Assembly: GCA_903813345.2 (NCBI GenBank)
Contig: CAIIXF020000007.1
Coordinates: 25,223,564 to 25,283,563 of the forward strand
DNA: 60,000 bases
Reading direction: 5' to 3'
Source of the DNA: Owenia fusiformis
Taxonomy: Eukaryota > Annelida > Polychaeta > Sabellida > Oweniidae
Part shown: positions 43,801-55,800 of the stretch, in pieces
Layout: the number at the start of each line of letters is the position of its first letter
Position numbering within the stretch: position 1 is the stretch's first letter
Made by a program: the position numbers and the translations under genes
Notes under the pieces: generated by a model
What the model saw: only the letters and a program-made list of their open reading frames with translations
The model's database searches: none
What the model was told of the DNA's origin: nothing

Positions 43801-46800
43801 ATATAAAATGGTTGAGGTTGTGATGGTAAATGGATATGATTTGATTTGAAATACATGTATTGTGATTTTTTGAAAGAAAATATATACTTGTATAATGAAA
43901 AACTGCTTTTTACTGTTAATCACTTTTTTACATTATTTAAGAAAAAAATAAGATACTCCCCCCCCCCCCCTATTTGCTCAGAAGTTAATTATACCATCAG
44001 ATAAATCAATATCGAGACCCCTTTATCAAGGACGAAAATTCTTTCTACAGTCTACTTTGAAGTCACAGATGCACACTTAAACAAAAAATAACAGAAAAGT
44101 GATGAATAAACAAAGACTATATTCATTAGCACAATATCTACCCCCTATCCTCTAAACTAACTCAAAATTATGTAAAAGTAATATTAAGATTAGGATGAAG
44201 AGTGTGAAAAGTGAGTTTGTCAAGAATAACATTGATAAGGGGTTCTAGTTTTGCAATTCATGAAAAGCATGTTTTCTCACCTTGGAGTGACGTTTGTTTC
44301 TGCTTCTGGATTGTACTCGGTTGGGTGCATCACGCGTGATGTGGTATACGTGAATGTCGAGGAAGCCCTTTCAAAGCCCTTTCCCGGCGTTGCATCTACA
44401 AAATAAGTTTTTCAGAAATGTTATGATCTGATATATTCGCTCCTATCTGCTACTTTAGTACTTATTTTAAACACATCTATAACTATAACAACACATAATA
44501 TCTATACAGTATATAAAGTTATAAAGTGTTTCTAGTTTTCTATTTTCAATTAAAGGAATATTTTATTAAGAATATTTCATACACAATGTCTTCTATCTAA
44601 TCTTCTATATTATTTTGGTCACAAAATTCTGAGTGATGAATTTTGCCATTATGGTTTCTAAGAGTCAGAAATAAACTTTGAATATTTGAAAATGTTTATA
44701 GATTGGAGCAACGTAGTTCATTAAAGAATACAAAAGTCACCATATAAAGTTAATCAAAATAAAGTAGTACAGTAACATGCAGGCCCAGAAAAACAAGCCA
44801 CTGCCTAAGGCCAACAAGTGAATGGGATGTACACACAAATTAATATGTGAAAATTAAATGACTAAAATTGTTTGAAATTCAAATGACTCAAACTGTGTGA
44901 AGATCAAATTACTCAGATTGTGTGAAAATCAAATTACTCAGATTGTGTGAAAATCAAATTACTCAGATTGTGTGAAAATCAACTGAATCAAATTGTAAAT
45001 TCAACCAAATCAAACAAGACATTAGAAACAATAGGAAATACAACACAGAAATATAAAGAGTAAATATTTTTAAAAGTAGTCATATAGAATGTGCTGAAGC
45101 CAAGCTTTGTTCGACTAAGATATACATATATCTTTATATCCTTTATTACTTTGAACTCATTTTTCTATATAAAGCACATTTACTGCCTTGTTACAGCCAT
45201 GTAAAACAATCTTATATTTTGACTTTGAGTAATTAGGGAATTTATATGTATTACGTTTTTGTATAACAGCTTGGTTTCAATGTGAAATGGCAATTTAGGA
45301 TCCAAAGAATCCCTTTGTCAAGGCTTTTTACAATTAATTATTATCTGGCATTGTCGAGGTATGAGGAACCTCATGCCTATTTAGTATATCCTCGTATATT
45401 GCAATATTTAATTTATATTTTACTTGAAAGCCTTTTGAACACAGGATTATTTAGAACGGCTGGATAATGTTTCTCAAATTCTTCAATAGATAATTTTCAT
45501 ATATATAATCATAAGAAGAATCATATATAATCATTATTTATTTTTTTATAATTCTAAATCAGAGAAAAATTATCCAGGGGAGGTTATTTCTTGTTTTGAT
45601 CAAATTGGTTGTAATTTAGTTCACAAAATAGAATATAATACTGCTCCAGGCTCTTGTACAGTCCCCCCCCCTCCCACATATACACAGGTGATATAATGTC
45701 GAGGAGGACTGGTACAACGACTAGATGCAAGCTCAAATTTTAACCAATTTCAAACAACATTTCCAAGTAACAAGCCCTCGTTGCCATGACAAATGACAAC
45801 TAAAGACGAGATAGCTTACATTTCAAGTCTAACAAATCAGAGGCTCTAGACACATCAGCTAAAGAATCAAACAGTGAGCATGCTTCCCCACTACACTCAT
45901 TGAAAGCATCAAACCCACCATCCTCCTCGTAGTCTGTCAGTGCATACATCTCTTCATCAAACTCGATCTTACGTTCACCCTTCACCTGTACCCCGGGACG
46001 TTCTTCCAGGAGACCCCCAAGGTTGGGTGTCGCCAAACGCTGCCATTGGTGCAATGTAGCAGAGCCTACATTCAAGAAAAAAAAATCTGAATTACATTTG
46101 AGCTGGAATATGAAAGGAAAATGATATCATAGACTATTCCCAGTAAAAGGGCTGATTATAAAAAATAAGTTTTTACCATCTGATATCTCAGTTGACCTGA
46201 ACTCAAATATCACTTTTCAATAAAGAATGTCTAATATCTCTCTCTAATAAACAAACGGCCTAAATACATATTAAACCATCTAAATATTTTACCTTCTAGA
46301 GGCTTTACGATCTGCAATTTCTCAGGAATTTTGTATGCATAACCTGCAGATAAGCCAGACAGGCCACTTCCTGTTGACATCATACTCTCTGGAGTACGGC
46401 ATGGGGTGGGTGTTGTCGTCCCGTCGGTGCCCTCGAGTCTGGAGAAAAATTAAAATGTTTACATCACTAAGAGTATTAAATCGGCAAAAAATGGGACTTC
46501 ATTATTCCACTGAACTTCAAAGAAGTATGACTATTGAAAACAACCCACCCTTGAACCAAGAAATATAGGGTAAAGTAGATAACAATTGAACATATAAGGT
46601 AAGCCAAACAGCCAGAGTTCGAGACAAGTGTGCTCCTTGTGTTTATAATAATGCCAATAATGCAGATGCGAGTAGGTAGTTACCGCTTTTACCACCAGGT
46701 CGATCGTTCGGGTCAGATAGCATGGCGGGTATAGAAGAAAGTTCCCTTTAACTTAAATTACATCTGTTTTAGTGGTTCAATTTTCATATAACCCTTATGT

Positions 46801-49800
46801 TTCTAATAGCTATGCAAATTAAAATATGTCCAGTAAAAGAAAATGTTATCTGTCCAATATAAGAAAAGATATTTCACTTTTTGTGATTTCGTAACATGGG
46901 GTCTATGGGGAATCAACCCGAACAAGAAGTCACATTTTCAAAAAAATTAAATTTTCAAAGTTGATAAACAATTTTTGAAACCATATTTTTAGATGTACTT
47001 TTACATGTAGATCTCAAATATGACATCACTTTGCCTAAATTTTGAATATTTAATGACGTAAATCAAGATTATTTCTACTCGCATCTACTCTATTTGACAA
47101 GATACCTATTATTCAACTGCTAAGGGTTAATGTACTTTTATCACCATTACTTAACTGACATGATTTTGCTCAAACTTGACAGCATTCTTATATAATTGAC
47201 ATCAGTGTCAAACAACTGCTATCTGTAACCGATGACATCATGTTAAACAAAACAAGATAACTTGTATCATGGTTACTTTTAACTCATAACCAAATGTTTG
47301 TGACCTTACTAGACATTAAAATGCTAGTACTAAGTAAAGCATCAAGAGGTGTTGTTTCAAAATGAAAAATAAAATTTCTATATGTTATAGAATATATACT
47401 TTTATCTTACAACATACAATATATCAAAAATAGCATAAGCATTCAAAAATTCACAAATGCAACAACAGTGATACGAAATGGGTGTGGTGAGTAAAACTGG
47501 AATGGGTTAGTGTTCCATGTAATCCGACATGAAATATACAAATTACTGCATTCATGCTGCATTTCATGATGGTGCACATGGTGCAATAACCCAACTTATC
47601 ATAAAACATCTACCTTTCAGAGTAATTACTCTCAGTTTCACAAGCGTCAGTGACATATGTGTCCGTATCACAAGTGTCTGTTTCACTACAAGTGTCCCCT
47701 CCCGATTGGAGTCTAAGTTTAGTAAGGGCCTCAGTCAAGTCTTTGGAGCCAGGAACCCCTGGTCTACCCAGGCTAGGGCTTGAACTGTAATAAGCATCAT
47801 GCCATGCTTGCATCAATGAACGATGAGAAATGAATGAAATAATGAACAATAATGCCTTATAAATGAATAAATATATATAAAGTTAGAATATAATCTAAAA
47901 TCTTAATTAAGATAAAATAATAACATCAACATGTAAATTTAAATCTATGATAAAATGATTGGTCGAGGAATAGATGTTTTTTTTGTGAGCATACCACAAC
48001 AGTACAAAACAAGTCATGCAATATAATATCTATTATTTATAGGTATTACACACAAGATACACACAAGACATTAATAAAAACATTAAGAAATGGCATAGAA
48101 AATGTTTCTGTTTTCTACAGCAATGATATTCAATGACATTGAAAGATGCCTTTATTTATTCTCCAATCCCCTTCCCTTTAAGACACACAGCTTTTCAGAA
48201 ACTTTAGTCAAAACTTAAGTCCAGGCCACAAAAAAGATGACATATGTTCATGGAGATTTAAAATACATCCTTTTCAATAAATAAGATTCACATTGCACTT
48301 TGATTATCAATTCAAAGAATACAAGTATATACCATGCAAAAATTAATTGGAATTAGTTTCCAGTAGAATGAGTACCTAATCAAATATCTGCAGCAGGATA
48401 AAATACCAGAGAATAGTTTAAACCTTTTTTAAACCATCAATTACTGATATAAATATGATACATGTATATTGGTTTCAACAAAATCGTAACAACTGAAAAT
48501 GAAATTTACTGAAATTATAATAAAAGACAACATTGAGGAAAGGCCTTGTGATGATGATGGTGTATATTTATGGCAATCATATTTTTCATTTCGCAAAATG
48601 TGGAAAAGAGGTTGATTTTTCATTTTCTACACATTTTCAATGAAAAACATGTTCACCACGTGATGGATTGAATACAGGGGTGCTTAACACATTGACAAAA
48701 ATATATGGGTAGCTTAGCACAATGACAACCATGGCATTATGGGCAGCTTAGCACAATGATGTTATCGTATTAATTACCGAGTGAGTATTTTTCTCCTGAG
48801 ATCTTCGTGAATTGGGCTGAAATATTTTTTCGTAAAAAAGTTAATAAACTTCAGAATACAACAGGATGGTATATAATAGGGCAATGATTTGACATTCCCA
48901 GAAAATGACCAGTTTATTTAAAGATGGTGAGTTACATTATATAAATACAACAAAGAAAGTATTTCTCCAAGATACAAGACATGAGAAAGAAGATGACTGA
49001 AAACAATACACTATTAATCTTCAAAAAATAAGTGAATAGGACTATAGGCTGAAAGATGAAACGATTAATTATTAATGAAATGTGGATAACTAAAGTGTTT
49101 CATACACAAAAGTTAATGAAGTGTTTAATTTTTGGTGAACATACATAACACGGAGACAACTCCTACACTATCTTAAAAATGTGTCAAATAGAAACAGTCT
49201 AAATACCCACAATACATTGCAACATTCCATCCTTACTCTAAACTTACCCATAAAGGCTATCAGTATCACCATGGTAACCTTCACTAAACAATGATTCTCC
49301 ATCAGACATGTAACAAGAACTCCTATTGGACATTGAGTCATTGGAGGTATCATGGCCGCCGTGTAGGTGCAATGAGCTGTTCAATGAGCTACATGTGCTC
49401 AAGGAGCCACGGCTCGATGTAGCTCTACGAACCACTGCTTTTTTGGCAAACTTGGCAGTTTCAAGAACCTTCCAGCTGTGCTGCCTGGAACCATAAGAGA
49501 GGCCTAATTAACATATTTAATTTATGTGTTTCAGAGAAAATAGTCCGCATTAAAAAGGGCTTTTAAAGGTTAGCATTCTTTGCGTGAAAGGCACTACTTT
49601 TCAAAGAATCATAAAACCCCCTTACTAGTTTGAAAATATGTTGAATTTAATTCAAAAACTGACAGTAATTTTAACTGTCAAAATAAAATCCTTAAAGTAT
49701 AAAATATCCATGCAAAAATTAATCATAAGGTCATGTTTTAAAAATGGAGTAGAAAGTAGAAAATGTGGAATCATATGCAGTCGATTGTTTAGATATGTCA

Positions 49801-52800
49801 GAAAATAAAGTGACTCATTCAAACTTTAAGGAAGAACAATCTTGAAATGGAGGCAATTTAGGTAACTTGTTATCTCAAAATGTGAGGCTAAGATCTAAAA
49901 ATAGGTGAGACAAATTTAACGAGGCAAGGCAAATATGTGTTAAAGGCAGTATAATAAGTTAAAATTGGATTTCATTTTCACAGTTTCAATTGAAAAAATC
50001 TGAATTAATATTTTTTCTGTAAAGTTTTAGTGAGGCAATTGCCTCTCATGCCTCGCTACATCTGTGTATCTCTGACGAAAACTTACTTTCTCTCATTGGG
50101 GGAGTAACCCTCTGGGTACTCCAAATCTTTCTTGAATTCGCTCTCTAACTCACAGGCAAGAGAATCGGCAGGGATGTATGGTGAGAATGTACTGAAATGA
50201 TGACGTGTCGCATGTGGCTGCCGTTTACGTCTGAGCGTCTTCAACTCATCGTTGGCCTCAACTAATAAACCAAGGGCTTCATTGTACTTGTCTTTCAGGT
50301 CTGCTAACTGGAATGTTTTAAATAAGAAAAATAAATATATATCTTGAACAAAGAAATAAAGTCATTTTGGCAGATAGAATAAAAATAAAAATAATTCATG
50401 TAAATACTGTCAAATGCAATGGTTCAAAAAGGCTTTAACAATAATGGGTGCAATAGGCAATGAATTGATTGTCATTGCCAGCCTCTTCAGCATGGCAATC
50501 AAGTTTTCAACCTTAATGCATGGGTCAATTCAACTTTTTCTTTTCTGGGGTCTTTGCACTTAACATACTCCATCCATATTTACACTATAGGTATTAACCT
50601 GACAGTGGCCTATTATACTCCGTGACAATAAAATGATGCTATGAATAGTATACTCAGTTTTTATAATCTGACATTTTTCAATGGAATCTAATAAAAATGA
50701 AGAATTGAAAATTTTAAGGTCAAATGCCTAGATAGCTTGATAATATCATTTCATTGGAAAATGTAAAATTATAAATTATTTCACCAAGATGGGAATCGAA
50801 GAATGGAATCACAACAAATAAAATCAACAGACATGTAGTCAACACCCCAAATTGCATAAATGCATGAAAAAATGCAGTTCATCGAAGAAAATGCGTGGAA
50901 TTTGCATGACATGACAAAATTACTTAAGTGTGGTGGGTATGTCTTGTAATAGAAAAAATTCATGTTCTTTTTATTTTGGATGAATGTAAGTGAATGTTAT
51001 ATCATCATCTTAACTGGCACCTGACAGGTACATGAAGTATTTAGACAATACATATGTATAACATTGTAGCGATGTCAATGAATTTGATGAGTTTAGATAA
51101 CAAATAGGCGATCATGCGGTTTGTCATGTACGCCAAGTCTGTATGTGTAAGGTTAGCCATGTTTAAAAGTTGCGGTGAACTTTAGAAAAGTAAGCCATTT
51201 TTTTAAAATAACTATACAACATAGGCTGATGTCAACACTTGAAACTTGTGTTAGATAACACATTGATTTCAAATCAGGCATAGTTTGTAATTAGCACGCC
51301 CATATAAGCTAAAAAACACAAAACAATCCTAAAAACAATATTGGAGTAAAAACCATAACAAAGTGTTCCAAAATCATCCACACATGTAGTGTCAGTTTTT
51401 ACTTGACCAATTATCTCAATTTTTATGCGACACTTTTATTTTTGTGATCGAGGTATGAAATGAAATTGAAAATATTCATAGACACTGTGTTAGCTGCCCT
51501 GGGCAACCAAATGATGCATCACTTTCAGCTAATACCAAATGAACCGACACCTGGTTACAATATAAACACTATAAACTATTTTTTTATTGGCTGATCAAAG
51601 GTTCATATCCCGTATCCTGTATTAATGTTATTGAACATTGTTGATCATGATGACTTGATAATAAGATATCAGCCATATGCCATTATATCACGTGCTAAGA
51701 GAATGATTGAAACATGGCTTGAACTTGAACTTCAGAAAAATCCTGTTTTGATCATATTGAAAAATGTTTACGGTATATATGTTTCTGATTTGAAGTAAAC
51801 AGTCTATGGACCTGAACTCTAATACCCCATTGATTTAAACATGTTACAATTGACCTAATTCATTGCATATGTATCCGAAAAGTTCCATTTTAGCTGTATT
51901 TCATGTCTGTTTTGTGTCTATTTCTATACACAGGTAATTTAGAGTGTCAACTACATATCTGTTCAATTTTTTCTCCATTATTTCCCTCGTTTCTTCAATA
52001 ATTTCTAATTTAAGACATGATTATAAAACATTTTCTGTACCTCATTGGTCAGTGACTTTTGTGCCTCTTGTGAAGCCTGCACGTGACTGTGTAGTTCCCC
52101 ATTCTCAACAGACACCTATAACATAGATTATAATATAGTAAGAATTAATTTCTATAATTAATATGCAAAACGCAAGAACAATCAAACATGCATGAATATT
52201 ACTAACGACAGTATTTATTTACACAAATGAAAAAATAGGGCAAAATGAAATTCCTTTTTTAAGATCGGAGGTCTTACGATTCGAACATGAAAACCCAACA
52301 AAATTTTGTAAAAATCGTCACTTCATTTCCAATTCCCACTTCCGGTAGAAATATAGCACTGAATGAAACACTTAGTAGAGACCAGAAATTGTATCGACAA
52401 ATGAATACCAGTTGAAATATTGGCTTTTTTTACGGTTTATAGAAAGCGTCAATACAGTCATGTTCAAATAAGTAATATGCACCACCCTAAGAAATTCCTT
52501 TGAAATGAGGGGATGATGCTTCCTTTAATCTAAAGATGGCCCATTTACTGAAGTAGTTTTCTATGCCCTAGAATGTACATAAATTCCTCTATGACACACT
52601 TCAAGTTTTGAATGTTAATAATAGTGCAATGAGACCATCTCGACTTTTTGATTAATTAATCAATCATAGCACTGAAGTGGTGTCTAATGGATGCTTGCTG
52701 TAAAACACATGACTAAATGTTCTCTGCTTATGCATATATCACAGTATGTATTCCTCTCGATAATTTGAATGAAGTTTATAATTTTTTGGCATTTCTATAC

Positions 52801-55800
52801 AATTTAGAGTGTTTACTATATATCTGTTTTCTGTATTCCTTACTTCCACTCTTTTCTACTCATTTTCTCATTTTAAAATATGGCTCACTTTTTCAAAAGA
52901 TGACAGGTACACGCCCACACCTTATTCAATTTGTCAAATCAACCCAATAATTAAATAAATAAACAAAATAGATAAATAAAATTGAACAATGACAAATCAT
53001 AATGTTACATATAACTAATCAGCCTCTTCGAAAATTGACTTTAAAAATGAGTATAAATTATTTTAGGCCAAGGATAATGATTGTATAACACTTGAAATGT
53101 TGAATACTAGACTTAGTTCTCATGTCAAAGTAGTTGCAAAATATGACTTAGTTCACATGTCAAAATGTTTTAAAAAAGAAAATACAGCAGTAAAGAGTGA
53201 AATTGGAAAAGAATGAAGACATGAAGTGAACATTCTGAATTGTTAGTACTTCAGTGTAAATACTCGCATCTGATTGGTCAATTAGCAGTCAACATTTTTG
53301 CCTGTACCCCACCTGTACATCATGGGATATGATATTATTGAATAACCACTTTTTGCATTAGTGAACACTCTGAACTGTATGGAAAAATTAGATACTTCAT
53401 TTTTTTAAAATAAATCAAATAGGATTGCCAAGAGAAATGTTTCGTTTAGGCAAAGGGGTTGGGTACATATGCATTAAAAAACATTAGAAGTAACAGCAAT
53501 TTATATTTATCATTAAACACTATCACAATAATCATATAAAACATAAAATAATGACATCTTAAAAAGTTGTTTTGAAAAACACATCACATCATCGTGAACA
53601 GACAGTTAAAGCGATTTTGTGTCAAAGTTTACAAAGATAAAAGTAAATGCACCAAAACTGGATAAATCATGGCTTTGCAAATACAAAAGTTAAAAAAAAC
53701 AAGGATTCACTAATTTTACAAACTAAATCTGACCTTTTTGACCTTAGCTTCAAGGTCAACAATTCGTCCAAGGAGTGATGTGATCTCCTCTTGTTGTTTG
53801 ATGTTAACATCTGTCTTTTGGCCCATTTCAATCTCAAGCTCGCGAACCTGCTCGTTCGCCTCAGCTAAAAATTGAAAAAAATAATCTACAATATGGAGAA
53901 TATTTTTTTCGAGATATACAGTATATTTTTTGGAAATATCTAGATAGAATTAAAACTTAATTAAACGATTATATTCGATAATACAGGGTGGTCCAAAAAA
54001 ATTGGAACATTTGTTAATTGAACACAAAACCTTTATTTTTTCTCTAAAATGCACCAAAATTTCACTGAGCATAGTTCAGTCACTTATCTCTCTGATGTAA
54101 AGTTTATAAGTGCAAACCATAAAGTTAATGCATTAAACTAGTCAATGTTTGATATGACCCCCTTTTCTTCAATATACACTCGTCAATTTCGCAGCTACTT
54201 TTTCAAGTATTCTTTATTTCAAAGCTTTAATGAACATGTTGATTGGTATACACATTTATAAAATCATATTTTGTTGACATGAGGTATTAACATCTATGGT
54301 TTACTGGAAAACTATTGTGTTATTGTTAAGAATACCCCAAATCATTATTTTTATTTAAGAGTAGGAAAGAACATGTCAGAGGTGAGGGATTGCATCACCC
54401 ATACAGCTACTAAACTGACAAAATCATTGTTTCCATTTTTCAGTAGAGGGGAAACTGACTAGTTATTTACAAGGCTTTAGTAAAGACCACCTCTAAGCAC
54501 ACATTATATATAATTTGTGTTCTGGGAAACTCATTTATGATATTGATATACATATATTGATATATCCAATGAATATTATTCATATTAGAACATGAAAGGG
54601 GAGGGGGTTCATTTACCAGTCAAAACAGACTGCCTTGACCCCTTTCTGGAGAATATTCAATCAGTAGTATATCCGAAAATAGCCATCAATATATGCTTGA
54701 TACCCATCAATTTGGGTAAAAAATGTTGAATATGTTCATATATTTGATCTTCCAAGGCAAATATATAAGTAGTTTGTTCAAGCTGAATTTTTAATCAAAA
54801 TGGCTTGGAGAAAATCAAACGAACAGCAAAGTAAATGAATCATTTCAAAACTGAGTCCCAGGCTTCAACTTGTAATTCAGGAGAAAAGGGGTCATATCAA
54901 ATATTCTCTAGTTTAATGCATTAACTTTGTTGTTTGCACCTATAAACTTTACATCAGATAAATAAGTGATTGAACAATACTCAGTAAAATTTTGGTGCAT
55001 TTTAGAGAAAAAATAACGATTTTGAGTTCAATTATCAAATGTTCCAATTTTTTTTGGACCACCCTGTAAATTGAATGAACAATAATAAAATTCTGTTTAT
55101 ATTTTAATTATTAAATTTAATGCATTGGTCAATCTTTTAACTTGTTGTTTTATGATTCAAATATGTAGTTTTTCGTACATCGATAAACAATATATTTGAT
55201 TATAAATTTTTCCATTTTTAGAATAATACAGGTTGCTTTCATACTGCGTGCATATACTCACATAACTGTTTGCACACATCATTGACTAGACGTTTTTCTT
55301 GAGCTTCAAAGTCTACACAGTCTGTCTTCAAATTGGCAGACTGAAAAAATATATATATAACAAATTCAAAATCAAGAAAAACATCACAGTTGGCAGTTTG
55401 TTTCAAATACATGTATTGATCCAGTAACAATGAAATGACTTTGAGCAAAAATATCATAATTTTCATCAGCTATCTCCGAATATCCATTTAATTAATCATT
55501 AGTACATATACATTCAAATATTGCTTCAAAAAGTGGAGCATCCTACTTTCTGACTTAGACAGGGACATTTCATTGATTTTCACTGCCAGCAATGTTCCCA
55601 AATGCTGTCACTATTATTGTATATATTGATGGAATACTAAAATAAAACGAATGTTTAAAGGCCCTAACTAAAGTTTGTGATGCTATTTACTGTTGGAATC
55701 ATTGTGATTTCAATATTAGATGGAGCAAATTATAAATAAAGTGTGAAAAAATCATGTTTTTGTCTATCTTATTGTTCTATTATTGAAGCCATTATTTCAA

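Noticed and set aside
53984-55066. Autonomous mariner transposase
   Set aside because: I found no frame with transposase motifs between the arms. Only the ends and TA duplication support the class.
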